A stretch of DNA of 64,000 nt from Neptunomonas marina. GTDB taxonomy: Bacteria; Pseudomonadota; Gammaproteobacteria; Pseudomonadales; Balneatricaceae. The translations under genes and the position numbers were made by a program. Shown in pieces: positions 54,780-64,000 of this stretch. A model generated the notes under the pieces. The model had not been told where the DNA came from. It saw nothing but the letters and a program-made list of their open reading frames with translations, and made no database searches. The DNA lies in NCBI RefSeq assembly GCF_004005935.1, contig NZ_SACQ01000003.1, forward strand, positions 62,001-126,000, read 5' to 3'. Position 1 is the first letter of the stretch; each line of letters begins with the position of its first letter.

Positions 54780-56672
54780 TTAGCTCGTCACTAAACCGTG
54801 GCGATCCATAATCTCCTCGATTTCCGGCAAGCTCGCTGGATCATCGATTGTCGATGGGATCGAGTACTCGCTTCCATCTGCAATCTGACGCAGCAACTTG
54901 CGCAGAATCTTGCCCGAACGCGTCTTCGGTAGGCGCTGTACCACAATCGCCTTCTTGAAGCACGCAACCGCGCCAATCTCTTTACGAACCATGCCCACCA
55001 GCTCAGCTTCCAGTTCGTCTTCATCAACATCAACTCCGTTTTTGATCAAGACCATACCAACTGGTTGCTGGCCTTTCAGTGGATCGTTGACACCGATAAC
55101 ACAGCACTCAGCCACCGCTGGATGCCCTGCAACGATCTCCTCCATCTCACCGGTTGAGAGACGGTGGCCAGCGACATTAATCACATCATCCGTACGGCCC
55201 ATAATAAACACGTAGCCGTCTTCATCTTTGTAACCGCCATCGCCTGTTGAGTAGTAGCCTGGATACTCAGACAGGTAACCCGTACGGAAACGCTCGAAAT
55301 CACCCCATACTGTAGGTAGGCAGCTCGGTGGCAACGGCAGTTTAATGGCAATGCTACCCTGCTCCCCATTTGGCAACTCTTGACCAGCGCTGTCGAGAAT
55401 TTGCACATTGAAGCCTGGTATAGGCAGCGTTGAAGAACCTGCTTTTGGTTCCTTCATCTCAACACCCGTCAAGTTGCCGCAGATTGCCCAGCCTGTTTCT
55501 GTTTGCCACCAGTGGTCAACCACTGGCTTGCCGAGGGTATCTTTTGTCCAGTGATACGTTGGCGGATCAAGACGCTCACCGGCCATAAAGATCGTCTCTA
55601 GACCTGAGAGATCATAGGGCTTGAGGTACTCAGAGTCTGGATCTTCTTTACGGATCGCACGGAACGCCGTTGGCGCAGCAAATAGCGCCTTAACCTTGTA
55701 CTCTTCACATACACGCCAGAAGGCACCAGCATCTGGTGTTTTAATCGGCTTACCTTCGTACACAACGGTTGTACAGCCTGCCAACAGCGGCCCGTAAACG
55801 ATATAGGAGTGGCCCACAACCCAACCCACATCGGAAGCGGCCCAGAATACTTCGCCCGGTTCAATGTTGTAGATTGATTTCATGCTGTATTTCAACGCGA
55901 CGGCATGACCACCGTTATCACGTACAACACCCTTTGGTTTGCCCGTCGTACCCGAGGTATAGAGGATGTAAAGAGGATCGGTGCCTTTCACCGGCACGCA
56001 GTCAGCAGGCTCTGCTGTTGCCATCGCTTCTTGCCAGTCGATATCGCGACCTGCAACCATCTCAGCTTCCACTTCAGGGCGCTGGAACACAATGCAGCTA
56101 TCAGGCTGGTGCGCTGACTTCGTAATCGCCTCATCTAGCATCGGCTTGTACGGAATGACTTTTGCAATCTCGATACCACAAGACGCCGTCACCACAACTT
56201 TTGGCTCCGCATCATCAATACGTACCGCCAGCTCATGGGGCGCAAAGCCACCGAACACAACCGAGTGGATAGCACCCAAGCGTGCTACCGCTAGCATCGC
56301 GATTACAGCTTCTGGGATCATCGGCATATAAACAACAACGCGATCGCCCTTTTCAACGCCTTGTGCTTTTAAAACGCCTGCAAATTTTGCAACCTCATCA
56401 CGCAGTTCGCGGTAAGTGTAACGACGCTTTGTATCGGTTACGGGTGAGTCATAGATCAATGCATCTTGATCCGCACGGCCATTCTCAACGTGGTAATCCA
56501 ACGCTAGATAAGCGGTATTCAGCTCACCGTCGGCAAACCAGCGGTAGATGCCATTTTCGTCTTGGCTCAAAATAGTTTCTGGCTGTTTAAACCACTCAAC
56601 CGCTTGCGCTTTCTCTCCCCAGAACTGCTCTGGCGTTTCGATCGATTTTGAATATTCTGCCTGGTACGACAT
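54780..56672 (-). CDS. prpE: PrpE-like propionate/acetate-CoA ligase
   Basis: 630 residues of the acyl-AMP-forming family. AMP-binding motif LYTSGTTGKPKGVVRDNGGH, the ASDVGWVVGHSYIVYGPLL block that fits the PrpE/ACSS3 branch, TGDGGYKDEDGYVFIMGRTDDVINVAGHRLSTGE, and the catalytic Lys in PKTRSGKILRKLLRQIA. It activates short-chain acids to CoA thioesters; propionate is favoured by the branch, acetate cannot be excluded. A GntR-type palindrome lies about 150 bp upstream. Confidence 0.88.
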   Translation of the reverse strand: MSYQAEYSKSIETPEQFWGEKAQAVEWFKQPETILSQDENGIYRWFADGELNTAYLALDYHVENGRADQDALIYDSPVTDTKRRYTYRELRDEVAKFAGVLKAQGVEKGDRVVVYMPMIPEAVIAMLAVARLGAIHSVVFGGFAPHELAVRIDDAEPKVVVTASCGIEIAKVIPYKPMLDEAITKSAHQPDSCIVFQRPEVEAEMVAGRDIDWQEAMATAEPADCVPVKGTDPLYILYTSGTTGKPKGVVRDNGGHAVALKYSMKSIYNIEPGEVFWAASDVGWVVGHSYIVYGPLLAGCTTVVYEGKPIKTPDAGAFWRVCEEYKVKALFAAPTAFRAIRKEDPDSEYLKPYDLSGLETIFMAGERLDPPTYHWTKDTLGKPVVDHWWQTETGWAICGNLTGVEMKEPKAGSSTLPIPGFNVQILDSAGQELPNGEQGSIAIKLPLPPSCLPTVWGDFERFRTGYLSEYPGYYSTGDGGYKDEDGYVFIMGRTDDVINVAGHRLSTGEMEEIVAGHPAVAECCVIGVNDPLKGQQPVGMVLIKNGVDVDEDELEAELVGMVRKEIGAVACFKKAIVVQRLPKTRSGKILRKLLRQIADGSEYSIPSTIDDPASLPEIEEIMDRHGLVTS

Positions 56673-56735
56673 TGCGTGGGCCCTTCTGCTTGTAGATTAA
56701 TTTTTCGGGACAACGATAATGCGAGCTTTATTGTT

Positions 56736-56747
56736 ATTGTTGACACT
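56736..56747. promoter_or_regulatory. Degenerate copy of the GntR-type site
   Basis: ATTGTTGACACT differs at two of twelve bases from the perfect site at 56824-56835. It lies about 65 bp upstream of the prpE ATG, where a repressor would block transcription. Confidence 0.5.
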
Positions 56748-56820
56748 CGACTTGATTCGATGTGTCTACTGTACGCAATAAAATGGGCGTTTAAACTAAG
56801 ACATAAGGCGAATAAATCGC

Positions 56821-56838
56821 AACATTGTCGACAATGTT
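56821..56838. promoter_or_regulatory. Perfect 18-bp palindrome, GntR-type operator
   Basis: AACATTGTCGACAATGTT. The core ATTGTCGACAAT is the kind of palindrome bound by GntR-family regulators, including those of propionate catabolism. About 150 bp upstream of prpE and 205 bp upstream of metH. Confidence 0.7.
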
Positions 56839-57043
56839 GTCTTTTTGCTCCCCTCACAGCGCTAATTTTTGATACAAATCAGCGAACATATCAGGCCGAC
56901 TTGTGCTTTTTTCTCCCCTTAAAGCTCGAAAGTGCACCTGAACCTATGAATCTACTTCACTTATAAATGAAGCTTGCTCAGGTAAATTAATTCCAAATTG
57001 GTTTATCATACCCGCTGTTTTATAACGGTTTTGGATAACAAAA

Positions 57044-60000
57044 ATGGCAGTGGCAATCAGAGATCAACTTATCGCAACCCTTAAAGAGCGTATCGTCATC
57101 TTAGATGGAGGTATGGGCACGATGATTCAGGCGTATAAGCTTGAAGAGGCCGACTATCGAGGTGAGCGTTTCGCTGATTGGCACTGCGATGTAAAAGGCA
57201 ACAACGACCTATTGGTGCTGACCCAGCCCAACATCATCAAGGATATTCATCGCGAGTACCTCGCTGCGGGCGCAGATATCATCGAGACCAACACCTTCAA
57301 CGCAACGCAGGTCGCAATGGCAGACTACGATATGGAATCGGTCAGCCTAGATATCAATGTTGCAGCGGCAAAGCTCGCCCGTGAAGTCTGTGATGAGTTC
57401 ACTGCACAAACCCCAGAGCGCCCACGCTATGTGGCAGGCGTGCTTGGCCCCACAAACCGCACCTGCTCCATCTCGCCCGATGTAAACGATCCGGGTTTTC
57501 GTAACATCACCTTCGATCAACTGGTCGAGGCTTACTACGAATCAACGCAAGGGCTGGTTGAGGGTGGCTCAGATATCATTTTGATCGAAACGGTTTTCGA
57601 CACACTGAACGCGAAAGCTGCGATCTATGCGGTTGAGAAGTTTTTTGATGATAACAACATCAAACTACCGGTGATTATCTCTGGCACGATTACCGATGCC
57701 TCCGGCCGAACTCTCTCTGGGCAAACGACCGAAGCGTTTTGGAACTCGATTCGTCATGCCAATCCCGTGGCGGTTGGCCTGAACTGTGCGCTTGGTCCTA
57801 AAGAGCTGCGCCAATACGTTGAAGAGCTATCTCGTGTGGCACAATGCCATGTTTCTGCACACCCTAACGCTGGCCTGCCGAACGCTTTTGGCGAATACGA
57901 TGAAACGCCCGAAGAGATGGCGGTAGAGATCGGCGAGTGGGCAGCATCTGGATTCCTCAATGTCGTCGGTGGTTGCTGCGGTACAACACCAGACCACATC
58001 AAAACAATCCGTGAAGCCGTTGAGCAGCACGCACCGCGCCAACTGCCAGATCTGCCAGTAGAGGCGCGATTAGCTGGCCTTGAACCGATGAATATCGGCG
58101 CAGACACGTTATTTGTGAACGTGGGTGAGCGTACCAATGTGACCGGCTCAGCGATGTTCAAGCGCCTTATTAAAGAAGGTGACTACGAGACAGCGCTCGA
58201 TGTTGCACGCCAACAGGTTGAGAACGGCGCACAGATTATCGATGTCAACATGGATGAAGGGATGCTTGATGCGGAAGCGGCGATGGTTCGCTTCCTCAAC
58301 CTCATCGCATCCGAGCCTGACATCTCGCGCGTGCCGATCATGATCGACTCCTCAAAATGGGAAGTGCTCGAAGCGGGCCTGAAGTGCATCCAAGGCAAAG
58401 GTGTGGTGAACTCTATCTCTCTTAAAGAGGGTAAAGAGAAGTTCATCGAGCAAGCTAAGTTGATCAAGCGCTACGGTGCTGCCGTGATCGTGATGGCTTT
58501 TGATGAGGTCGGCCAAGCGGACACCCGCGAGCGTAAGATCGAAATCTGCGAAAAGTCCTACCGCGTTCTAGTCGACGAGGTGGGCTTCCCACCAGAAGAC
58601 ATCATCTTCGATCCAAACATCTTCGCGGTCGCTACCGGTATTGAAGAGCACAATAACTATGCGGTTGACTTTATCGAAGCCACCGGCTGGATCAAACAAA
58701 ACCTCCCTTATGCCAAGATTTCGGGGGGCGTATCTAACGTTTCTTTCTCATTCCGCGGCAACAACCCGGTGCGCGAAGCGATCCACTGCGTCTTCCTTTA
58801 CCATGCAATCAAGCAAGGTATGGATATGGGTATCGTCAATGCAGGCCAGCTGGCAATTTACGATGATCTGCCAGAAGAGCTGCGTGAGTTGGTGGAGGAT
58901 GTCATCCTAAACCGCCGCGACGATGCCACCGAACGCTTGCTGGATGTTGCAGAAAAATATCGCGGCAACGGCGCGGTTGAAGAAGATCCGCAAGCGGCGG
59001 AATGGCGTGGCTGGGATGTCAACAAACGTCTTGCGCACGCGCTGGTTAAAGGCATTACTGAGTTCATCGACGACGACGTGGAAGAGTGCCGCCAAAACTA
59101 TGAGCGCCCCATCCAAGTGATCGAAGGGCCGCTGATGGATGGTATGGGAATCGTCGGCGACCTGTTTGGTTCAGGTAAGATGTTCCTGCCACAGGTGGTG
59201 AAATCTGCCCGCGTTATGAAAAAAGCAGTAGCCTATCTCATGCCGTTTATCGAAGATGAAAAGGACGCGAACGCCTCTTCTTCTGCTGGCAAAGTGATCA
59301 TGGCGACGGTTAAAGGCGATGTGCACGACATCGGCAAGAATATCGTCGGCGTCGTGCTGCAGTGTAACAACTTCGAGATCATTGACTTAGGCGTTATGGT
59401 GCCTGCTGAAACTATTCTCAAAACAGCGCGTGAGGAAAATGCGGACCTGATCGGTCTGTCAGGGCTGATCACGCCATCACTCGATGAGATGGTTCACGTT
59501 GCGAAAGAGATGGAGCGCCAAGGCTTTGATATCCCGCTGATGATCGGTGGCGCAACCACATCGAAAGCGCATACCGCAGTAAAGATTGAGCCCGCCTTCA
59601 AGCGCGATCAAGTGGTTCATGTCACCAATGCATCACGCGCAGTGGGCGTTGCATCTGCGCTCTTGTCTGACAGCCGTAAGGCCGATTATGTCGCAGAGAT
59701 CCAAGCTGACTATCAAGCCGCCCGTGAGCGCCATCTGGCACGCCAAAACGATAAGCGCCGCGTCTCTTTGGATAACGCACGCGCAAACAAACATGTGATC
59801 GACTGGGATAACTACACCCCGCCGGTACCCAAACAGCTCGGTGTACAGGTTATCGAAGATCTAGACCTCAATGTGTTGCGTGATTACATCGATTGGTCGC
59901 CGTTCTTCCACTCGTGGGAGCTAGCAGGCCGTTACCCGCGCATCCTAACCGACGAAATTATCGGCGAAGAGGCCACCAAGCTCTTTAAAGATGCAACAGC

Positions 60001-60751
60001 GATGCTCGATCAACTGATTGAAAATAGATCGCTGCAAGCACGAGCCGTGTACGGTTTGTTCCCGGCGAACAGCGTAAACGATGATGATATCGAGCTATAT
60101 ACCGATGAGAGCCGCACTGAGGTACTCACAACGCTGCACCATTTGCGCCAACAAACGGAGAAAGTCGCGGGTAAAGCCAACCTGTGCCTAACTGACTTTA
60201 TCGCGCCAAAATCGAGCGGCAAAGCCGATTACTACGGTGCTTTCGCAGTCACGGCAGGCATTGGTATTGACGCGCTGGTTGAAGCCTATGAGCGTGATCA
60301 CGACGACTACAACAGCATTATGGTTAAAGCCCTGGCAGACCGTCTTGCCGAAGCGTTTGCTGAGTATCTACACAAAGTTGTGCGCACCGAAGTTTGGGGC
60401 TACAACCCAGAAGAAACGCTCGATAACGAAGCATTGATTAAAGAGAAGTACCAAGGTATTCGCCCTGCACCGGGCTACCCAGCGTGCCCAGACCACACTG
60501 AAAAAGGGCTGCTTTGGGAACTGCTTGATGTCGACAATACCGCTGGAATTACGCTAACGGATGCATATGCCATGTTGCCAACAGCAGCCGTTAGCGGCTG
60601 GTATTTCTCACACCCAGAGGCTCAGTACTTTGGTGTTGCTAAGATCAGTGAAGATCAGGTAGACAGCTATGCCAAACGTACCGGCATGGAGAAACAGGTA
60701 GCCGAGCGCTGGCTTGCACCTAACCTTGGTTACGAGCCAGAAGATAGCTAA
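57044..60751 (+). CDS. metH: Cobalamin-dependent methionine synthase
   Basis: 1235 residues, full four-module enzyme. Homocysteine domain (1-340) with zinc Cys in GLNCALGP and [13 protein letters not shown]; methyltetrahydrofolate domain (about 350-640, [17 protein letters not shown]); cobalamin domain (about 650-900) with the base-off motif [11 protein letters not shown] (His binds cobalt) and [11 protein letters not shown]; reactivation domain (about 930-1230) with [12 protein letters not shown] for SAM binding. It remakes methionine from homocysteine. Its stop abuts that of the AraC gene with no gap. Confidence 0.98.
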   Translation: MAVAIRDQLIATLKERIVILDGGMGTMIQAYKLEEADYRGERFADWHCDVKGNNDLLVLTQPNIIKDIHREYLAAGADIIETNTFNATQVAMADYDMESVSLDINVAAAKLAREVCDEFTAQTPERPRYVAGVLGPTNRTCSISPDVNDPGFRNITFDQLVEAYYESTQGLVEGGSDIILIETVFDTLNAKAAIYAVEKFFDDNNIKLPVIISGTITDASGRTLSGQTTEAFWNSIRHANPVAVGLNCALGPKELRQYVEELSRVAQCHVSAHPNAGLPNAFGEYDETPEEMAVEIGEWAASGFLNVVGGCCGTTPDHIKTIREAVEQHAPRQLPDLPVEARLAGLEPMNIGADTLFVNVGERTNVTGSAMFKRLIKEGDYETALDVARQQVENGAQIIDVNMDEGMLDAEAAMVRFLNLIASEPDISRVPIMIDSSKWEVLEAGLKCIQGKGVVNSISLKEGKEKFIEQAKLIKRYGAAVIVMAFDEVGQADTRERKIEICEKSYRVLVDEVGFPPEDIIFDPNIFAVATGIEEHNNYAVDFIEATGWIKQNLPYAKISGGVSNVSFSFRGNNPVREAIHCVFLYHAIKQGMDMGIVNAGQLAIYDDLPEELRELVEDVILNRRDDATERLLDVAEKYRGNGAVEEDPQAAEWRGWDVNKRLAHALVKGITEFIDDDVEECRQNYERPIQVIEGPLMDGMGIVGDLFGSGKMFLPQVVKSARVMKKAVAYLMPFIEDEKDANASSSAGKVIMATVKGDVHDIGKNIVGVVLQCNNFEIIDLGVMVPAETILKTAREENADLIGLSGLITPSLDEMVHVAKEMERQGFDIPLMIGGATTSKAHTAVKIEPAFKRDQVVHVTNASRAVGVASALLSDSRKADYVAEIQADYQAARERHLARQNDKRRVSLDNARANKHVIDWDNYTPPVPKQLGVQVIEDLDLNVLRDYIDWSPFFHSWELAGRYPRILTDEIIGEEATKLFKDATAMLDQLIENRSLQARAVYGLFPANSVNDDDIELYTDESRTEVLTTLHHLRQQTEKVAGKANLCLTDFIAPKSSGKADYYGAFAVTAGIGIDALVEAYERDHDDYNSIMVKALADRLAEAFAEYLHKVVRTEVWGYNPEETLDNEALIKEKYQGIRPAPGYPACPDHTEKGLLWELLDVDNTAGITLTDAYAMLPTAAVSGWYFSHPEAQYFGVAKISEDQVDSYAKRTGMEKQVAERWLAPNLGYEPEDS

Positions 60752-61552
60752 TCAGCAGGCTTGCTGATACTGACGCGGCGTGATGGCTACACGCCGTTTA
60801 AAGTGGTGCTGAAAGTGGCTTTGATCGGCAAAGCCGAGCGTTGCGGCAGTATCGGCAAGCGACTCACCTTCACGTAGCAAACGCTTAGCTCGGCGAATGC
60901 GCTGATCAATTTGGTACACATGTGGCGCTTGACCATACGCTTGCTTAAATTGACGCAATAATGTGTAGCGGTTTAAACCCGCTTCGTTGGCGAGCTCCTC
61001 CAGTGGGATATTCTCGCCTAGACGATCAAGCAACAACGTATGCGCCCTAACGATACCTTGGCTCAACGTAGGCTCTTGGTGCTGTGTATTGGCAAACAGC
61101 GGCGCTAAGAAACTGATCAGAGCAGTCTCTGCAAGACCGCCTTCGTCTTGGTGCTGCAAGTAGTCGTAGAGACGGTTGAAGCTTTGCTCAATAAGAGGTG
61201 ATTGAGCACAAAAAGCGGCCTCAAACGGCTGGTAGTCAAACAGTTTACTCCCGCCCACCTCTGCTTGTAGTTCTGCAACCCAATGGGTGTTAACAAACAG
61301 CATACGATACGACCAAACACCCGCTTCGGGGTTACATGCGTGCGTATCGCCCGGATTAATCGTCACTAAGGTGCCCTGTCCAACATCATAATAATTACGA
61401 TGATTGAGATAACGCGCTCGGCCTTGATCAATTAATCCAAACGAGAATTCGTCGTGGGCGTGCTCAGCGTAACATGCTCCCGAATGCTGAGCTTTGCGCA
61501 TCTCAACCTGCGACAACGCACGACTACGCTGAAATAGATTTTGTTCTTCCAT
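60752..61552 (-). CDS. AraC family transcriptional regulator
   Basis: 266 residues. N-terminal cupin-like sensor (AEHAHDEFSFGLIDQGRARYL; INPGDTHACNPE) and a C-terminal double helix-turn-helix (IPLEELANEAGLNRYTLLRQFKQAYGQAPHVY and LADTAATLGFADQSHFQHHFKRRVAITPRQY). ATG directly after the stop of the LysE-type gene, so both are made together; it probably controls this exporter, with an amino acid or related compound as signal. Confidence 0.92.
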   Translation of the reverse strand: MEEQNLFQRSRALSQVEMRKAQHSGACYAEHAHDEFSFGLIDQGRARYLNHRNYYDVGQGTLVTINPGDTHACNPEAGVWSYRMLFVNTHWVAELQAEVGGSKLFDYQPFEAAFCAQSPLIEQSFNRLYDYLQHQDEGGLAETALISFLAPLFANTQHQEPTLSQGIVRAHTLLLDRLGENIPLEELANEAGLNRYTLLRQFKQAYGQAPHVYQIDQRIRRAKRLLREGESLADTAATLGFADQSHFQHHFKRRVAITPRQYQQAC

Positions 61553-62155
61553 CTACCCGATCCATATCCAAAGCACACACGCCACCAATAATAGTGCCAT
61601 CACGCTATTAAAGATACGCCCCGACACAGGCCCGCTAACCCATGGCCTTAATAGGTGCCCAGCGCACGCCCAAGTACCCACACCGGTAAAGCACGCGATA
61701 AAGGAGATAATGCTGAACAACAGCAGCGGCGAGATGGCACTTTCAACGCCCGTAACGAAGAGCCCGATACCCGACATCGCCACCAACCACGCCTTAGGGT
61801 TAAGTACTTGGGTGAGAAAACCATCCATAAAGCTGGCGGGATTCACCAACAAGCGCGCCCCGCTGCTCTCTCCCAACGGGGCAGAAACAGCGATTCGATA
61901 AGCGATATAGAGCAGATAAGCACTGCCCAGTAACGTGAGCAGAGGTTCAATGGCTGGCACCACATGAGTGGCAATAGCCATACTCAGACCCACCGTCACC
62001 ACAACCAGCACGTAAGCCACCGTCGCGCCAAGTACAAACGGTAAAGCCCGCATGACACCAAACTGAGACCCTGTCGTTGTCGCGATGATATTAACGGGCC
62101 CTGGCGAAACCGCACCGGTTAAAGCAAAAATCCACATCGAAAAAGCTAACGTCAT
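61553..62155 (-). CDS. LysE family amino-acid exporter
   Basis: 200 residues from MTLAFSMWIFALTGAVSPGPVNII (GGAGG six bases upstream, preferred over the GTG five codons earlier). Six hydrophobic helices, the SPGP motif near the N-terminus and NPKAWLVAMSGIG, as in the LysE/RhtB family. Substrate unknown. First gene of an exporter-regulator pair. Confidence 0.92.
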   Translation of the reverse strand: MTLAFSMWIFALTGAVSPGPVNIIATTTGSQFGVMRALPFVLGATVAYVLVVVTVGLSMAIATHVVPAIEPLLTLLGSAYLLYIAYRIAVSAPLGESSGARLLVNPASFMDGFLTQVLNPKAWLVAMSGIGLFVTGVESAISPLLLFSIISFIACFTGVGTWACAGHLLRPWVSGPVSGRIFNSVMALLLVACVLWIWIG

Positions 62156-62250
62156 AACTACCTCCAACACTGAAGGCCGCAGGTTACAAAACGGTTAGCA
62201 AGAAATATTGAACGCTATTGGCAACTTACGCTGCCAATAGCTGGAGGTCG

Positions 62251-63714
62251 TTAGTCCGCTAGGGGTAACTGTATATGGAAGGTCGAACCAATTTCGACAT
62301 CAGAGGTAACAGCCATATTGCCGCGGTGCTGCTCGGTAATAATGTAGTGAGAGAAGGATAACCGCCCACCCGCATCATGATCTTCTGACTCGCCATCTTG
62401 GCTGAAGAACGGCTCAAACAGGTGCATCTGCTCTTCGTGGGTCAGCCCGATACCATTATGCTGCACCCGGATCCACAGGCTGTCATAGCACTCAGACAAC
62501 ATCAGCTTTATTTTTGGCTCGTAAGGATCGCTAGCCTGCGCAGCACGAGCCGAGATAGAGCGCATCGCGTGTCTGAAAAGACTTAACAGCACTTGCTGAA
62601 GTTCTGTGATATAGCAAGGCAATACCGGTAAATTCTCTTCGAAATCACGTTCGATCTTAAGGTCGCGGAACGTGAATGAGTCACTGCTGATCACATCGTT
62701 CGCAACGCCAACGGCACTCTCCATTACATCGATGACATTGGCCTGCTGTTTGCTCTGATGCTGGCTACGTGCAAACGCCACTAAGTTATTGGTAATCGTA
62801 GAGACCTGCGTGCCCTTTTCAGACATATCTGCCAGCAACGCCTCCAGCTTGGCAACTTTCTCTTTATCGGCCTCATCCTTAATGAAGTCATGCTGGGACA
62901 AAATGCCCTGAAAGCTCTTTAGGTCCAGCAAAATAGCTTGCAGCGGCGCGTTGATATCATGCGCCATGGTTGAGGCCAGCTCCCCCATGAACGACATCTT
63001 ATCGTTATGGATAAGCATGTTCTCAGCGGTAATCTGCTTACTCACGTCATCCACCAGTATCACGACGCCCGGATGGTCAGCATCCCGTAACGGATAGATC
63101 GTAATGTCAAAGTGAGAAACGCTACGCAAACTTTGCTTAAGGTGGATGGTGCGGTTTTCGCGGATCGCCTGTTGAACCGTTTCTGGCTGGATTGTCGCCG
63201 AAGGGTAGACCTCCCATAAGTTTCGCCCAAGCGCATCATCCGCACTAATACCCGAGGCTTCTGCAACACGACGGTTCCACTGCGTAACTCGGCCCTCTTT
63301 GTCCAAGCTGATCAGCATTAACGGCATACTGGTGAGGATATCCTTGATATAGGACTCCGAAACCCGCAAACGGCTGGTCGTATTAACGTGCTGCTCCACC
63401 TCTTGGGCAAGAAGCTGGTTACTCTCTTGCAGCAACCGGTTGGATTCATCTAACGTCGCGGTGCGGTCTTTAACACGCTGCTCTAGCTCTTTACGAATCA
63501 CGTTGAGTTCGTGGTTAGCTTTCTTTTCGCGGCGCTTAGTGAGAAACAGCCAGATGGCAATAATGGTAAGCAGGATGATCAGAATCCCGCTACTCCAGTT
63601 TGCTACGTACTGCCAGTTCGTGTTCCCCTGCTCATCTTTGATCGTAAACTTAATAGCTGCCTGTACAAACGGTGTCATCAGGAGCAGCACGAGGGGGAGT
63701 AAAAATTTCTGCAT
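62251..63714 (-). CDS. PAS sensor histidine kinase with degenerate ATP site
   Basis: 487 residues. Signal peptide/first helix (1-20), short periplasmic part, second helix (about 42-58), coiled coil (60-115), PAS domain (120-230), then DHp with His252 in MAHDINAPLQA. The ATP domain departs from consensus: in the N box (QVLLSLFRHAM) both usual Asn are replaced, by Ser378 and His382; the G1 DxGxG reads HNGIG with His419 for Asp. The F box FEPFF and a glycine-rich DAGGRLS remain. No response regulator is adjacent in the window. Confidence 0.88.
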   Translation of the reverse strand: MQKFLLPLVLLLMTPFVQAAIKFTIKDEQGNTNWQYVANWSSGILIILLTIIAIWLFLTKRREKKANHELNVIRKELEQRVKDRTATLDESNRLLQESNQLLAQEVEQHVNTTSRLRVSESYIKDILTSMPLMLISLDKEGRVTQWNRRVAEASGISADDALGRNLWEVYPSATIQPETVQQAIRENRTIHLKQSLRSVSHFDITIYPLRDADHPGVVILVDDVSKQITAENMLIHNDKMSFMGELASTMAHDINAPLQAILLDLKSFQGILSQHDFIKDEADKEKVAKLEALLADMSEKGTQVSTITNNLVAFARSQHQSKQQANVIDVMESAVGVANDVISSDSFTFRDLKIERDFEENLPVLPCYITELQQVLLSLFRHAMRSISARAAQASDPYEPKIKLMLSECYDSLWIRVQHNGIGLTHEEQMHLFEPFFSQDGESEDHDAGGRLSFSHYIITEQHRGNMAVTSDVEIGSTFHIQLPLAD

Positions 63715-63973
63715 AAAGTTGTGGGCTCATCGCACAAAAAATGGATCTATGATCTTGTCGGAAACCGCCTGAGTATATCATCTCAGCCGACCGAGAGACC
63801 GCTAAATACTTGATAACAAGTCATATTCCAAAGTTCCCTTCCGATTATAGCAATTTCTTGCCGGTGACATTACCAATCCGTCGACACAAACATGCCTGCC
63901 CCTTGGCAGCGAAGGCACATCCCCATAGAATAGTCCGATTAACCGATTGGATACTAAAAGGGTTCCTATTGCC

Positions 63974-64000
63974 ATGCGTGCAAGCCAATTTCTTATTGCT
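63974..64000 (+). CDS. proS: Prolyl-tRNA synthetase, first nine codons (cut by window)
   Basis: The window ends nine codons into an ORF starting ATG after GGGTTCC. The visible peptide MRASQFLIA matches the conserved start of bacterial ProS. The assignment rests on these nine residues only. Confidence 0.65.

Larger units (their letters stand above)
56673..57043. other. Divergent regulatory region of prpE and metH
   Basis: No gene. Contains two palindromic operator-like sites (56736-56747, 56821-56838) and the metH promoter. No cobalamin or SAM/SAH riboswitch pattern was recognised in front of metH. Confidence 0.65.

Noticed and set aside
56673-57043. Cobalamin or SAH riboswitch before metH
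   Set aside because: I looked for the conserved B12-box and SAH-type elements and saw neither; a covariance-model search would settle it.

Overview
The window looks like chromosomal DNA of a marine-type gammaproteobacterium near Pseudomonadales/Oceanospirillales. The evidence is the lexA-sulA / two small genes / topA block (the same neighbourhood as in Pseudomonas), divergent prmB-smrB, an ahpC/ahpF pair, a 1235-residue MetH, cytochrome bd with a CydX subunit, and an integron cassette array. Coding density is high, most genes are on the minus strand, and I saw no rRNA, tRNA or CRISPR.

Left end (1-6.4 kb): the best candidate for a co-regulated system. A sigma-54 activator cut by the window edge has the three-cysteine sensor spacing (11, 7) of FisR, the sulfane-sulfur sensor. 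It faces cydA-cydB-cydX and a Tat-targeted type II sulfide:quinone oxidoreductase (SQR). Both cydA and the SQR gene have near-identical -24/-12 sigma-54 promoters, and both have TGCCAA-N2-TTGGCA-type palindromes about 85-130 bp further upstream. Together this suggests a sulfide/persulfide response that couples SQR to a sulfide-tolerant terminal oxidase.

6.4-26 kb: core housekeeping genes. A TetR regulator and an HPP membrane protein share twin operators. Then come speDE (spermidine), aroC, prmB/smrB, folE, an rssA-like patatin, a DUF4892 protein, an alpha/beta hydrolase, sixA, gpsA, an RhlB-type helicase with a 14-copy 9-bp repeat in its tail, dinG, lexA-sulA with three SOS boxes, and topA.

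26-31.9 kb: a cassette array with all ORFs on the minus strand and eight attC sites (48-133 bp). It carries two GNAT acetyltransferases, a GIY-YIG-like protein, a HEAT-like protein, a two-helix membrane protein, a HEPN protein with an RX4H motif (candidate phage defence) and one cassette gene interrupted by an 8-bp tandem repeat. No integron integrase is present here.

32-46.9 kb: topB, a GGEEF diguanylate cyclase, a Cache-HAMP receptor without an output domain, a stand-alone tyrosine recombinase, rnz, a TraB/GumN protein, two LysR regulators each divergent from an oxidoreductase and each with an intergenic palindrome, mtgA, an ion channel with a calcium-channel-like filter, a GST and a hotdog thioesterase.

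46.9-64 kb: ahpF/ahpC, a VF530 protein, an SGNH hydrolase-MBOAT pair (probable glycan O-acylation), a secreted 3-hydroxybutyrate oligomer hydrolase, a PrpE-like acyl-CoA synthetase with a GntR-type palindrome upstream, metH, an AraC/LysE pair, a histidine kinase with a degenerate ATP site, and the first nine codons of proS at the right edge.
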